Positions 33,762 to 46,957 of a stretch of 64,000 nt of DNA are shown here, piece by piece. The stretch is from contig NC_080716.1 in the NCBI RefSeq assembly GCF_019097595.1, positions 8,368,640 through 8,432,639 of the forward strand. Reading direction: 5' to 3'. Under the pieces are notes generated by a model that worked only from the letters and a program-made list of their open reading frames with translations, ran no database searches and was not told the origin of the DNA. Each line of letters begins with the position of its first letter. Positions within the stretch are counted from its first letter, which is position 1. The position numbers and the translations under genes were made by a program. The stretch comes from Hemibagrus wyckioides. Taxonomy: Eukaryota; Chordata; Actinopteri; Siluriformes; Bagridae.

Positions 33762-34360
33762 ATACATAAATACATTATATAATATAAAAATGCTATTTTT
33801 ACATTTTAGTGAACCATTTAAAGATTGTGAAATTCTTTAAAAAAGGATCTGTATATAAGTAGAAAAATTCATTTTGTGTTGCTTTTAAAGGAAAAATATA
33901 CAGACATACTGATGACTAAAAATACTCAGAATGAGACTGAGCAAGGAACAAATATAAAAATTTATTAAAATAAAGCATATAAGCACTATATACAGATATA
34001 AGTTTATTTACAATCAATTCTACTTATCTATTTATGAACTATAAGGGTATTTATGGGAATGGGAGAGTGGGACAGGAATAGAGGGATAGATTAATAAGGG
34101 ATGATTATTAAGGGATAAGGGATCTTAAGATAGGGTTAAGCCCTTCTTTGGTCCTGGGGTTCACTGTACAACCTGTAGGAAAAAAAAGAGATTTTAAAAA
34201 TATCACATTAATCTAAAAATAGAAATAAAATTAATTCATACACTCACTGTATGGAGAGCCTGAGCAATGTAGGAAAAAGAAGTGAGAGAAAAGAAGAAAT
34301 ATGAAATGAAACAGAGGAAGAAAAAGAAAAGATATAAGAGGGCAAAGGGAAAGACATTCA

Positions 34361-37300
34361 TCAGAGCTTCTCCAAAATGTTCATCATCTGCTGGATGTCT
34401 CTTAACAGCTGGGCCGAGAATCTGAACTATGGAGGCTAAAGGCTGCTGGAGTTGCTGTAGAGGCTCCAGAGGCTGAGTGGAACAGTACTTCAAAAAAGCT
34501 GTGTAAGGTGATCCTATTGACAAATGACACACAGATTCAACATAGTGTCACTGAGTTTAAGGTACAATCCTGAGAATTTGTGTATCGTGGCATCCAGAAG
34601 ATATTGGAACACTTACAATAAGCACTTTGAAGTACAGCTCTCCGCAGGCTCCCACACGTCTATATCCCACATGCTGATGAGCTGAAGCAGGCGCTCCAAG
34701 AATCCTCCCTTAAACTTTAGAAAAGAAAGACAACAGATTTCATTAATGCCATGTTTTATCAGGATTAAAAAATAAGGGAAAACAAAATGAGGTAAAATAG
34801 ACCATGTTCTGAAACTTAAATCTCCTGATGAGACACTTACTAGCTGAGGTGTTGAGCCATTTTTAAAGAAGCCGAAGAGAATCAGCTCATAAAAAATATC
34901 CAGGAAGTTGTAGTGGTAGACCTGCACAGAGGAGTAAAGGTACAAAAGAAATTAGCTTCACATATTGACGTTCAGTTTTCTATATTATCAAAATCTTTTC
35001 TGTTTAAACATCTGTCATTTCACACAGCGTTTATTAGCTTACATCGGGCCGGAGAGCTCTGCTTTAATCGAATCCTGATATGAAGGCGTCCTCAGGAATC
35101 GAATCAGGGCCTCGTATGCCAACTGCACACCAACTACATCCTGTTCAAACAAACAAGAAAATCTCTGTAACTCACTTTGGCTATGACTGAGTAACTGAAA
35201 GGATGTTCATCACAAAAATCAAACAGTCTTTCATCATTCTAAAGTCACCTGGTTGTTAGCTGCTGCCAGTCGCATAACAATCCTTTTTCCCACCACGAAC
35301 AAGAAGTCCTGGATGTGGATGCTGGCAAGCAAAGTCTGAATATAAGACAGCACACGAGATATACGTTAAAGCAGAGTGGACTTTATCTGCGCAATAACAG
35401 CAGCTGAAGAAAGGTTTTACTCACAGCGAGCGCCTCACGGACAGCGGGCACCTTCAGGCCGATGTCAGTCACCCTCTTTCTAAGAGATGGCAGCTAAGGA
35501 AGAAGAGATGTAAATGCTTAGTGTGTGTTAAACATACAATACACTATTACATCAATAAACAGTGAATAGGATCGTACCAAATAAAGGGCACCTCCATCTC
35601 CACCTCCTCCTCATTCTCCTGCAATCGAATCATTAAATCATTAAAACTCACACAGTAAATTTTACAGGATCTGAATCAGGGGAATAGCAACATATGTAGA
35701 TACACATCAGATCTGAAGCTCGGAATTACCTCAGAGTCGTTCTGGTCATACTCCCAGGTGGAGGTGTACAGCTGCCCATCTCCAGCCACATACAGGTAAC
35801 CGCAGGTTACCGTTTAACGGTTTTGTGCTGAATAAAAAATATATTGTTACTGCAGACAAATAAAAGTACATCTGACAAAATTCCAAAAGTTACTAACTAC
35901 AATATACACTTCATGACAGTGCAATAAATTTACCGTGTTATAATGTGGCACGATGAGCGATGTCTCCACTACGGTTACAGGAGATGAACTCTGTAACCCT
36001 CCCAGATTCAGACTTAAAAGAACAATTTAAAGTGAACACAATTAGTCACTGCAATTAGCAAAAGTTTCCTAATGCCACAACGAATAATCCCTTACCTGTA
36101 TGCCAGAGAAACAATCCTCTATGGTGGTGTGATAAGGGAATCCCTGCAAATGACAAATAGATGGAACTCAAGATCTATTTCACAAATGTGAGCATCTAAT
36201 AATCATCAAGGTCAATTCTCTTCCTCAGAATAATCAAGTCTGTGATTACCAGGTGAGTCAAGCAGTGTGTCGTGGTGGTTTTAAACCAACACAGACGACT
36301 CTGTGGGCCCCTTATCATCCCCAAGAAGTAGGACTTCATGTCCACTGACTGGAAATAGAGAAAACAAAACTAGACATCAGAACTTGTAAAGAAGGGTGTT
36401 TGTGTGTTTGTATCTCAGTTGCTGCACTGTAGAATACCTTAAACTGGGAGATGGAGGGGTCTGAAGAGAGGAACTGTATGTTTCGGTGGGCACTGATCAG
36501 CTCACCAGCATCGAGTGGCTGTGTAAAGAAAAGCAGGAAGATCGTGAATGCTTCTGATCATAGCAGCTTCATACTAATATTCTATAGCTTTCCTTAAAGC
36601 TCTGGTTACCAGAAAAACAGGTGAAGAGTCTTGGTCTTCTTCAATAGGCAGCAGCTGAACAGTTGGCTCAACAACCTTAAAACACACAAACAAAATTAGT
36701 CAACGCAATTACCATAATTTTACAATGCCACAATGAATAGTCCCCTTACCTGAATGCCAGTGAATCTCCCTCATAGCTGGTATAATAAGGGAATCCCTGC
36801 AAATGACAATTAGATGAAGTTCAAGAACCACATTTCAACAAAATGCTAAAAAGCCATGTCAATTTAAAAATGTCCATTCCCTTCACCAGAGTAATAAAGA
36901 CTGTGATTACCTCGAGAGTCAAGCAGCATGTCTCTGCGGTGTCAAAGTAGTAGAGCCGACTCTCTGGACCCCTTATCATTCCAGCTATGTCTCTTCTAAT
37001 GTCCACTGGCTAGAAATAGAGAAACAAAAGTAAACATTAGAACTTGTAAAGAAGGGTGTTTGTGTGTTTGTATCTCAGCTGCAGCACTGTAGAATACCCC
37101 AGACTGGGAGAGGAGGAGTCTGCAGACACGCACTGGACATCGCGGCAGGCGTTGTTCGGCTCATCAGCATCGGCGGCTGTGAAATGGAGAGCATGAAGAT
37201 CATAAGTGCTTCTTATCAAATCAGATTCATACTAACATTCTTTACAGTAAACACAACCTTGTAAAATCTATTGATTGGTTTTAGTAAATAAATGAATGAT

Positions 37301-38724
37301 TTGTTTACCAGAATGACAGCTGAAGGCTCGTCCTGAGGTTCGGGGGCAGAAGCTGCAGGATTGGCTCAACGACCTTAACGTGCACACACACACACACACA
37401 CACACACACTTAGACAAAAAGTGACCTACAGGTTTCAAATGAAGTTAAATATTACTATTTATCAGACACATACCTGGAGGACAGAGGGAGTACCTACTGA
37501 TTCCCCAGCACATCCACAGGCTCTGTAATAAAATCACTTTTATGGGACTCCGAATTCTGACTCTTCAATTACACAACATCAAACTTTCCTATTAATGCTT
37601 AATAACCTGTCAAGTTTGATAATTAGTTAACTTGTGAAGAAACAGACAAATTGTAGCAGTCAGATTGTGTAAATTCACTGTACATGTGAACTGATTAAAC
37701 TCTCTAAAACCTCCTGCCCTATCCGCCACCCAAATCTATACAAATATTATACTGTGTAATTATTAAAACTGAGTTCATCAAGCTAACTAGCTTCATACTC
37801 ACTATGATATTGTGTAAATAAAATGATTAGTGAAGTTCTCTAGGTAGATAACATACACCTGTAACCAAGCCCTTTAGGAGAGCTGATTAATCAGTAGTCT
37901 AAACATGATTTAGTGTAAAACCAGTAGTCAGGGTTGTTAAAGTCACTTTTAATGGGGATGAATATTATATTGTAGAAATAAATGAAATTCTCGTTGTTCA
38001 AGCTCATCAACTCGGTTCAGGATTTTAGTGTCTTTAAACCAACAGCCAAGTTCGCTAGCAGCTTAACTAACATTAGGCTAAACATTATATTTATATTATA
38101 TTTACCAATTAATTGCGTAATAATTACAACAAATAGACAGGTTCCCTAGAGCTTGAGAATATGATAAGTTGTAGATATGATTAGTCCAACTATTACAGTG
38201 TCATTTAAATCGCTAAAAATCGGCTAAAGTCTGTTAGCGCGCTAGCTGGAGAATCACAAGGCTAAGCATGATTTAGTGTAAAACCAGTAGCCAGGGCTGT
38301 TAAAAGTGACCTACTAACAGGGTAAATTATTCATTGTAGAAATAATAAAATACATTCTTGAACCAAGTTTAAGGACTTTATTGTGTAATTTAAACCAGTA
38401 GCCAAGTTCGCTAGCACGATAACTAGCATGAGGCTAATTGTTAGCAGTAGATGAGGTCGCTTGTTAGCTACATAACATTAGACTGTAACACTGTACCTTC
38501 TACTGGATTCATTGTAAAATCAGTGAGACATTAAAGTCACGAGGTAGGATAAAGCTCCTCCTACCTTGAGGAAGCTCAGTGTGGTCAGGAGGAGCTCTTT
38601 CTGTCCGGAGGCTGCGGTAAATGAAGTATCCCGCACCGGCAGACAGAGTGACCAGACCCGCAGCACAGGCGATCTCACCCAGAGTCCAGTTCTTCAGTCC
38701 CTGAAGAAATCCTCGGATAGACAT
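34361..38724 (-). pseudogene. Mitoguardin-like 19-exon gene, copy C (frameshifted as assembled)
   Basis: Start ATG at 38724; exon 1 38565-38724, last exon 34361-34513. Exon order and splice sites are as in copy D. Breaks: exon 4 lacks a base (CCGCCGATG for CCGCTCGATG, about 37175); exon 12 lacks an A (GTTAAACGG, about 35815); exon 18 lacks a base near 34645; exon 19 is 153 instead of 141 bases with extra bases in homopolymers and an altered segment (CCAGCTGTTAAGAG). Exon 1 predicts the same N-terminus as A and D. Most changes are 1-base indels, so polishing could restore part of the frame, but exon 19 differs by more than that. Confidence 0.8.
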
Positions 38725-38929
38725 GGTGTGGTCAGAAGTCCTTCGTTGAAAGTCGCTGGTTGTAGAGTTGACTTGTAGAGTTGTAGATCTGTAGAGTTGT
38801 GGTGATGGAGACGATGTTTATCTGTTGCCACGCAGAAACTCAATGCAGGTTTTGACTTGAAACTACTCGATGAACGCGTCATCACCATGGAGACAGTTTA
38901 AATACAAATAAACCACTCTACAGCAGCGA

Positions 38930-38972
38930 TGACGCAGATGACGTCAAAGATGAAGAGCTGCGACCCCACGTG
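38930..38972 (-). promoter_or_regulatory. CRE / E-box promoter, copy C
   Basis: TGACGCA (38930-38936), palindromic TGACGTCA (38939-38946) and CACGTG (38967-38972), in the same spacing as copies A and D but inverted. Confidence 0.6.
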
Positions 38973-38979
38973 CGGATTG

Positions 38980-39011
38980 GGGTCACGGAGATGATGATGA
39001 TGATGATGATG

Positions 39012-39059
<48 letters not shown>

Positions 39060-39064
39060 GTTAG
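38980..39064 (-). repeat. (ATT)n / (ATG)n microsatellite, copy C
   Basis: GATGATGATGATG followed by about 50 bases of ATT, the inverse of 6046-6123. Confidence 0.9.
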
Positions 39065-39447
39065 TCTTGTTATCGTCACTATTTATCATTATTATTATTA
39101 GTGTGATTGCGTCAGCTAGAGTGAGTGAAGAGGTTTGTTTTTTTTAATTCGTATCGTCTTTAAACTGACATTTAAGCAGAGCGCACACGCTGGTTCGTTT
39201 AGACTTCATATTTTAACTTTAGTTTGTGTTTATTATTCGATAATTTTTTGCAATAGCTTTATAGATAATAGATAATTTTTGAAATAACTTTTGGAGTATT
39301 ATAATCATGTGCTGTGAGTAACCTTAATTTTTAGGAGGATTTGGAACATTATACCGCCCCAGGTAAGAGCTGTTTTTTGTTTAAATCCATGCCTCGATGT
39401 GTATCATGTATTGATAAGTGTTATAAATAAACAAAAAAATTATACAT

Positions 39448-39493
39448 CATAGTGTACTGGTATTATTCATCATAGTGTACTGGTATTATTCAT
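39448..39493 (-). repeat. 23-bp minisatellite, 2 units
   Basis: Same 23-base unit as 5578-5669, reverse complement, but two copies instead of four. Confidence 0.95.
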
Positions 39494-39601
39494 CTCAGTA
39501 TATTACATCTGAAATATCTCACCTAAACTCTTTACCCACTGCTTAAATTTTACTGCCATATATGTAGACTGTTAATGTATATTTTTTTCATCATGTTTTA
39601 G

Positions 39602-39955
39602 TCATACTGGCGCAAGCTGGTGCTGTTTCCATCGAGCCCAGCACTTTTATCAAGCACACCGAACCCACATTCGGACCCTGGACATGGACCCTGGAGCCTC
39701 AGCAACCAGCACTCCCCAGCCCAGCAGCACTCCACCCTACGTGAGGGTCCATCAACCAAGCCGTGTTCCTCCAACAGCATTTCAACCACCTGTGCCATGT
39801 CAACCACGTGCATACATTAAGTGAAGGCTGACACTTGCGGAAAGTGTGGTCGTTCTAGGACATCAGCAACTGGACATAGCCAGGACAAGGCCAGAATTTA
39901 TTGTCCAGTGACAGAGACGAAACAGCAGTTGCTCAAAAAAATAAAGAAAATATAG
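39602..39955 (+). CDS. Pro/Ser/Thr-rich reading frame ending in a CxxC segment (copy C)
   Basis: Cleanest copy of this exon. It follows an acceptor (tgttttag) at 39601; an upstream stretch ending cgccccag|gtaaga (about 39362) looks like its preceding exon. One frame reads FHRAQHFYQAHRTH, then Pro/Ser-rich to a TGA near 39822. Another gives CGKCGRSRTSATGHS, IYCPVTETKQQLL and TAG at 39955. A single frame change would join them; I do not reconstruct it. Role unknown. The CxxC...H...C tail suggests zinc binding. Confidence 0.35.
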
Positions 39956-40179
39956 ATTATGTTGCATATAGTGCTTGTATTCTTACAAAGTATTTTATTG
40001 TATTTTATATTTCAACATTTGATGTTTAAATAGTATTTTTCTGTTTTGTTTATAGTTTAATATATTGCTATTTTATAATTTGTCACTTGTATTTATTATT
40101 AGGGTACATGTATTAAATAATGTATTATTTGAATTGTATTTGCTCATTATTCAACTGCTGCTATACGTACTGTATTATC

Positions 40180-40405
40180 TCTTTGCACTGTCTTTTGTCT
40201 TGCACTGTTAGCACCAAGTTGCACACAATGTACTTCATGAAGCTAGGACAGCTTACTTTCCGTCCTTAGCTCTGTGTTTTGTAATTATGTTATGTTGTTT
40301 ATGTAGCACCAGGGTCCTGGAGGAACGTGGTCTCATTTCACTGTGTACTGCATCAGCTATATGTGGTCAAAAGGACAATAAAAGATTCTTGACCTGACTT
40401 GAATG
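40180..40405 (+). mobile_element. LINE 3' end fragment (copy C)
   Basis: Plus-strand copy of 4660-4880: gcaccagggtcctggaggaa, cactgtgtactgcatcagct, then acaataaaagattcttgacc and a short gacttgaa tail. Confidence 0.6.
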
Positions 40406-40599
40406 TATTCTTTGTTTTATCATTATAAGTTTATTTAGGTGTGTGCTTCAACATATATATTTAATAATATAAATATTGGTAGTTTTTTGTTCATAGATTT
40501 CTATACTTTGTTAGTATTTTATAATAATTTATCACTTATGTATATTGTTATGGTGTGTGTCTTGTGCTGTATTCTTATCTATGTAAAATAAAAAAAGAC

Positions 40600-41060
40600 A
40601 ATATTTCTAACAGTACGTACTGAGCCATATTTTACAGATAATTAAATAATCAAAGTCAACTAACTACACAGGAGTTAGAACTTGACTCATTTTGACAGCA
40701 GGAAGGTTTCTGTAGACTAACAGTTGCCATTTCTAAACTGAATTAAATTATATTAATTAATTTAATCCTTGTCTGAAGTGGGATTCGGTCGGTCTGGGTC
40801 GGTGTGGATGGGAGGGGGACTTATTTTTAGCACATATTTTTAAAAAAATTACAAAACAGGTGCATATGAATCACACGTGGCACTCTGTCTCTCCTTTGCT
40901 TTCTTCCTTTCTTTCTCTTCTTCTCTTTTTTCTCTTTTCTTCTCTTTTTTCTTCCTTCCCCTCCTTTTCCTTTCTTCCCCACCCGAAACAGACTATGGTT
41001 CCCCAGCTTTGGCACAGCTGGTAGAGCGGAGAGAAGGGTCCAACATCGACAAGCACATTT
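40600..41060 (-). repeat. Direct repeat near tRNA genes (copy C)
   Basis: Inverse of 4020-4600: pyrimidine-rich tract, a tRNA-Tyr-like fragment (cagctggtagagcggaga) near 41018-41036, and the AT-rich tail. No gene. Confidence 0.6.
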
Positions 41061-41181
41061 ATAGGCCCCAGTAAATCTGGCCTAGTGCCCCTGAAACCGC
41101 TGCACTACGTGGCTCGTAACAGACAAAATCGCCAGGGGTCCTGTTTGCCAGGTCGCTGCCCAAAGATGGCCCTGCGCCCGC

Positions 41182-41270
41182 CCTTCGATAGCTCAGCTGG
41201 TAGAGCGGAGGACTGTAGGTGCTTATAAATGGACATCCTTAGGTCGCTGGTTCAAATCCGGCTCGAAGGA
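41182..41270 (+). tRNA. tRNA-Tyr (GTA) with intron (copy C)
   Basis: Identical to the gene at 3785-3873: CCTTCGATAGCTCAGCTGGT start, GTA anticodon, 16-base intron, TCGAAGGA end. Functional by sequence. Confidence 0.97.
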
Positions 41271-41353
41271 CAGCTTTTACTAGCCGCCGGGAAGTTTCAG
41301 TGAACCCACTTCTTGCAGCTGCTAGCTCTAGCCGGACACGAAAAACAGTTCGC

Positions 41354-41425
41354 TTCCCTGGCCGGGAATCGAACCCGGGCCGCGGCGGTGAGAGCGCCGA
41401 ATCCTAGCCACTAGACCACCAGGGA
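41354..41425 (-). tRNA. tRNA-Glu (CTC) (copy C)
   Basis: Identical to the gene at 3630-3701, 72 bases, all stems intact. Confidence 0.97.
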
Positions 41426-41954
41426 GACACAAACAGATGTGTGGGCCTCGAGCAGCTGTGCGCAGCACCCAGGATTGGCCTCTAGTGGCAATTTACGGCA
41501 ATTCCGGATGAGTTACACCTGAGGAAACAGCAGTTTAAACAAATTCGCTTTAAGATCAACAGAATGTCTGCACAGACTGTCTCAAAAGACTTAAAAGAGG
41601 TCCCACCTCTCAGCTGCAGGGTCACCAGTTTGCAGTCTGTCCGGAGTCCCCGTGCGTGTACACTCGGTGTTCTCCGGTTTCCTCTCACCTGCAAAAGACA
41701 CGCCAGTAGGTGGATAGGCTGAAACAAATCGCTATTAGGTATGAGCGAGGGCGTGAATGTGTTTGCGCAGTGCCCTGTGATGAGCTGGCGAGCCATGTGG
41801 GGTGTACTGCTAACCGATCAGGTCTAGACGAGAACAGGTATTTCTGTCCTACGGAAAAGCTTTGACATGCAGCGATGCACACAAACGTTCACATCTGCCC
41901 GTTTTGGCCCATCGCTTTTGAGGCACCTGGTGGACAGGGTGAAACCCTGTGCAT

Positions 41955-41955
<1 letters not shown>

Positions 41956-41987
<32 letters not shown>

Positions 41988-43040
41988 TCAACTTCATTGT
42001 CATTGCAGAGTGCAGGTACATAGCAATGAAATGCTGTTTAGCATCTACCAGAAGTGCAAATAATAGAAATTCTGCCAATGAACAAGTGCAGATAAATATG
42101 TAAATATGTACATCGATAAATAAGGCTGTCAGAGTGTGCATAGAGAAGTATGTGCAAGTAGTATTTACAGTAGATAAAGTGACAGGTGTAATTATAATTG
42201 TGCTAAAAATGTGTACATTATGTACAATGTTTGTACAACAGTAACAGATAATATACATATATTATATAGTATGTATAAATATAGTATATGTAAATTCATA
42301 TAAATAGATAGTCAAATAGATAATACTAGGTGAAATGGACAATATGTACATTAATTATATTACACACTGAGAAAAACTTATATTATAACAGAATGTACAA
42401 CAGAATGTTTAACAGAGAAAAATATTATATTAACAGAATGTACAGAGTGGAGCAGAACTGTAAACTGGTAAGTGTAGAAAGACATGAGTGTCCTAGCGGT
42501 GTAGTGTAGAGTTCAGTAGTTTTATGGTTGAAGGAAAAAAACTGGCCCTAAACCTACTGGTTCTGGTGAGGATGGACCTGTATCTCCTCCTGGATGGAAG
42601 GTTGAACAGTTTGTGACTCGGGTGGGAGGAGTCTTTGATTATTTTGTGTGCTCTGCGCAGACATCTACTGTGGTGAAGAGACCCAATGGCAGGTAGTTGG
42701 GTGCCGATGATGCGTTGGGCGGTTTTCACAACCCTTTGCAATGATTTCTTTTCACACATCGTGGAGCTGCCATGCCACACTGTGATGGAGCTCGTCAAGA
42801 TGCTCTCAATGATGCAGCGGTAAAAGTTGGTCAGGATCTTGGGGGATAGGTGAACTTTCTTCAGTCTCCTTAGGAAGTAAAGACGCTGTTGCGCCTTCCG
42901 AACCAGAGTTGAGGTGTTCAGATGCCAGGACAGATCCTCAGAGATGTGGACATCCAAAAACTTAAAGCTGGAGACACGCTCTACTTCAGACCCGTTGATG
43001 TAAATAGGGGAGTGTCTGCTGCTGTTAGATTTCCGGAAGG
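41956..43040 (-). mobile_element. 5'-truncated LINE (copy C)
   Basis: Minus-strand copy of 1984-3101 with the same open C-terminal reverse transcriptase segment (SSFKFLDVHISEDLSWHL; one G-to-D change). The ATCT tail is shortened to about 30 bases. The junction with Tc1 reads ggaaggtctggagaaagtgc, the same point as in A. Confidence 0.85.
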
Positions 43041-44060
43041 TCTGGAGAAAGTGCAGGCCACTCCATTTGAAGTACCCCAGCCTCCAGCAGCTGTTCCCTA
43101 ATGATGCGACCTCGATGAGCCGGAGGATTGTCGTCCATGATGAAGAAATTAGGCCTGTGTTGTTCATGCAGGGGCACAATAACTGGATTAATGATGTTAT
43201 TCAGGTAGTATTGGCTTGTCACTGTACCATTCACAAGATGTAGGGCAGTTCTGTATTGAGTAGACACACCTGCCCAGACTGTAACACCACCACAACAGTG
43301 GCTGATGCATAGCGCTCTCCTTGACGTCTCCAACATCGTTGGCAGCCATCATTTCTGCTCAACGTGAATTGACTTTCATCAGAGAACAGCACTGAGGTCC
43401 ACTGGTCCCTTGTCCAGCGTAAAAGCTCCCTGGCCCGACGCCTGTGCCTGGTGGTGTGGTCAGGTACCCTTTGCAGGTCGTCTAGCACACAGAACACATT
43501 GATGTAAACGGTTTCAAATGTTCTGACATGACACCTGGGTGCCTCTCACCTCCCTTAAATGTGCCTGGAGTTGAGTGGCATTCATCGCATTCATCATGAA
43601 GCGGTCATCAATGCGGGATGTGGCCAAAGGACGTCCACTTCTATGCCTTTCTGTGACTCTTCCAGTCTCTCTGTATCTCTTTCGCAACCTGCTGATGACA
43701 CTCTGTGACACTCTAAGCTCAGTGGCCACTTCCCTCTGAGAACATCCTGTCTGAAGCCTCGCAATGGTGAGGTACTGTTGATCAATTGTTAGGTATGGTC
43801 TTGGTCTCATGATGTCAAAATGTGAACAGCATGATGAAGAGGACTGTTTAAATACCAATTCTAATTGAACCAGAAAATGTATTGGTCGATTCATGGATCA
43901 AACACCAGTTGTGAATTTTGCCGTTAAGCACCTTGTTAGAAAACAGCAAGTTATGCAAAAAGTACTGAAACACTGAACAGTTGGACATGTGCATTCAAAA
44001 GTGTAGAGAAGGTCAAATTAAGTTCACCTGTAAAGGTTATAGTGCATTTTAGGTGCATCC
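43036..44060 (-). mobile_element. Tc1-like transposon, truncated (copy C)
   Basis: Minus-strand copy of 970-1990: VATELRVSQSVISRLRKRY, SVLFSDESQF and FFIMDDNPPA are all visible in separate frames. A deletion removes codons between the helix-turn-helix and the catalytic part relative to A (DDRFMMNAMNATQL versus DDRFIVNSALRYRMMNATQL). Confidence 0.85.
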
Positions 44061-44689
44061 TGAAATTTCACCCGAAAGCCGAATATCCTTAACTTTTTTT
44101 TTAATTTATATTAATAAATCTATACTTAATAATATAAATATTGGTAGTTTTTCGTTTATAGATTTCTATACTTTGTTAGTATTTTATAATAATTTATCAC
44201 TTATGTATATTGTTATGGTGTGTGTCTTGGGCTGTATTATTCTTATCTTTGTAAAAAAAATAAAAAAAGACAATATTTCTAACAGTAGGTCGTACTTAGA
44301 AGCCATATTTTGCAGATAATTAAATAATCGAAGTCAACTAACTACACAGGACTTAGAACTTGACTCATTTTGACAGCAGGACTGTTTCTGTAGACTAACA
44401 GTTGCCATTTCTAAACAGAATGCAATATTTAATCCTTGTCTGAGGTGGGATTCGAGCCGGGTCAGTGTGGATGGGAGGGGGACTTGAATTTTTTCTGATT
44501 TGTTTGTAAAAAAGCACATTTTTAAATAAAAATTTACAAAACAGGCGCACATAAATCACACGTGGTATTCTGTCTCTCTTTTGTTTTCTTCCTTTCTTTT
44601 TTTCTTCTTTTTTTTTTCTCTTTTTCTCTCTTTCCCCTTCTTCCCCATTTTTTTCCTTTCTTCCCCACCCGAAACAGATTATTGTTCCC

Positions 44690-44911
44690 CAGCTTTTCTA
44701 AAAGAGCTTCTGGTAAAAGTCTGCTTTTCTTCAAAGCATTAAACAATACATGAGTAATAATTAGAGCTTAGAAACATTAGGCAATTACAAAGACTTTAAA
44801 ACATTTGCATTGCTTAAATATGAAAGTTTACTATGCAAAGGTTTTTGTACCTTTTGTTCTTGGAAAAGTAACTGTCTTTTTCGCCTCTTCTCCTTCAGTA
44901 ACTCTTTCTCC
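44690..44911 (-). pseudogene. nol7: NOL7-like truncated exons (copy C, cleanest)
   Basis: Exon 44851-44911 (61 bases, phase 1 to 0) encodes EKELLKEKRRKRQLLFQEQK without interruption. The following exon starts after AAG at 44728: KSRLLPEALLEKLGNNN. Reading then enters the purine-rich repeat. This copy shows that the basic helix exon was originally intact in the cassette. Confidence 0.7.
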
Positions 44912-45837
44912 CTGATAAACAAAGTATAATTACTACACAGTATAAAAAATGTATAAATATAAATACTTCCTGTATGGGGCATGTTATACACAATGCTCTC
45001 ATGTAAATCAGTTCATCCTCTAACTGTATGAAACTCTGACACAGAAATGTTTACCTATTATGGACATAAACAACAGAACAGGGCTGACTTTAACATTAAA
45101 AAAAGAAATCTGTAAGAAGCTTGTAATTTCTCAGACACTCATGATCCCCATGTTTCTCTCAGATATGTATGACAAGCAGACTCTGGATGCTAGTTTAATG
45201 TTAATTATATTAATGTCTTTATGAAATGAACAAAAATGAACCTGGCATACAACCGATTAGATTTTCTTCATTTTCAGCCCAAAAACTCAACTCTCTCAGT
45301 AACTAGTGAGAGCATATTAACAGCAGTAATCACACAGTGACACCTAGTGGTCAATCCAGGAAGCATTTTCCATTGCGATAATAATATTTAGTTCAGGATA
45401 CCACAAAACCGACATGGACAATGTTCATAAGATAAATGCTTGAAGGTGCTGCAGACAGAAGCTGAACAATAAAATAAAATAATTAAATTGTGTATCATGT
45501 AACTTTCCAGAAGAAGTTTGTAAAAGCAATCACTCACACTGATACAGCTCTTTAACTGTAAACTAAACTGCACACGATCCCTCTGAACATCAACTACTCA
45601 AAGAAATAAGTAACTAAACAAAATAAAAAAAAAGTTTAAAAAAAAATACAAATTCATCCTTTATTAATAAAAAAGTATTATTAATAATCAAAAATGTCAA
45701 TAGTGGTAGTGTTTAAGACATTGTATATTATTTCCTAATTATGTAATAAATATTAATAATAATGAAGTTTATCTGTGTCAATTAATTTAGTCAAAACTTT
45801 ATATCAGATTTTAATTGTGAATCATGATTTTGTTTCT

Positions 45838-46462
45838 GGCCCACGAGAGGGACACCAGGAGGAGGAAAGAAGAAAGTCCAGGTCAACAAAGCAGGTATGA
45901 ATATTAATATCATGTCATGATGTCAGTAATGTACCTGGAGATCTGTTGATATTAAATTAATGAGGAATTGATATGAAACATTATATCTGTGTCAATGAAT
46001 ACAATCTAAACATTACACCACATGTAAAATGCAAATTCTTTTCAGAAGTAGATGAGGCTGAAAACTTGGTCCAGGCTGAAGCTGAGTCCGAAGCTGTAGA
46101 ACCAGAGAACAGCACATCTGCTGTGGAAAGCACCAGCTGTGAAAAGGAGAAGAAGAAATGGACCAAAAAGGGACACGAGGCAGAAGAAAGAAGAAAGTCC
46201 GGGTCATCAAAGCAGGTATTAATATCATTTCATGATGTCGGTAATGTACCTGGTGATCTGCTGATATTAAATTAATGAGGAATTGAAGTGCAACATTTTA
46301 TCTGTGTCAATGAATACAATCTAAACATTACATCATATTGAAAAAGCTAATCAAGATTTTTTTTTAGAAGTGGATGAGGCTGAAAACATGGTTCAGGAAG
46401 AAGCTGAGGCTGAAGCTGTAGAAAGCAAGCCAGGCGATGCTCAACCAGAGAGCAGAAAATAA
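45838..46462 (+). pseudogene. Glu/Ala-rich acidic gene, second copy in C
   Basis: Three exons: about 45838-45894 (basic end), 46046-46215 (VDEAENLVQAEAESEAVEPE then Lys-rich) and 46368-46462 (VDEAENMVQEEAEAEAVES, stop TAA). The middle exon has lost one base (AGCACCAGC against AGCACACCAGC), shifting its Lys-rich half out of frame. The repeated VDEAEN opening shows that the gene grew by exon duplication. Confidence 0.5.
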
Positions 46463-46957
46463 AGAAATTACCTGTCAACCAGGAAACAGCTTTTATATTA
46501 AACATCTGAAGATAAATTCTTAAAAATAGACTTTTTTTTGTTGTTACTGCTAATAAAATAAAAAATAAAAAACTGTTAAATTTCACTCAGCTCAATAATG
46601 GCTTTCATTTCCTCTGGAGTTACTGCACAGCTCTCCATTATCTACTGCTCATAGATCACTTCTTAAGCAGTGAATTCCTAAAGATCATTTTAATAAGAAC
46701 AGCTTAACTAAAACTGTGAAAATTGTGGTATTCACAGTGAATCTCCTTTATGATAATCCATCCAAGTGTCCCACACATTCATCTCATCAACCTCAGGATC
46801 AGACTTTACTGTCTAAGTACGATGGTTTGTGTTGAATTTTGTGAAACAACACACAGACACACACACACACACACACACACACACATTATAATACTTCTTC
46901 TTCTTAATACTCTATTCAATAAACTTTCCACAAGCAGTGATTATTTCTGCACATGCA

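Larger units (their letters stand above)
33762..46957 (-). repeat. Amplified cassette, copy C (inverted)
   Basis: Reverse complement of the cassette, including the end of a further unit (45120-46957) that carries another acidic-gene copy. Matching ends at about 46957 (tgcacatgcact), within 60 bases of where copy B ends in cassette coordinates. Confidence 0.9.

Noticed and set aside
33561..33840. Reading frames crossing the N gap
   Set aside because: Undetermined bases cannot support coding sequence.
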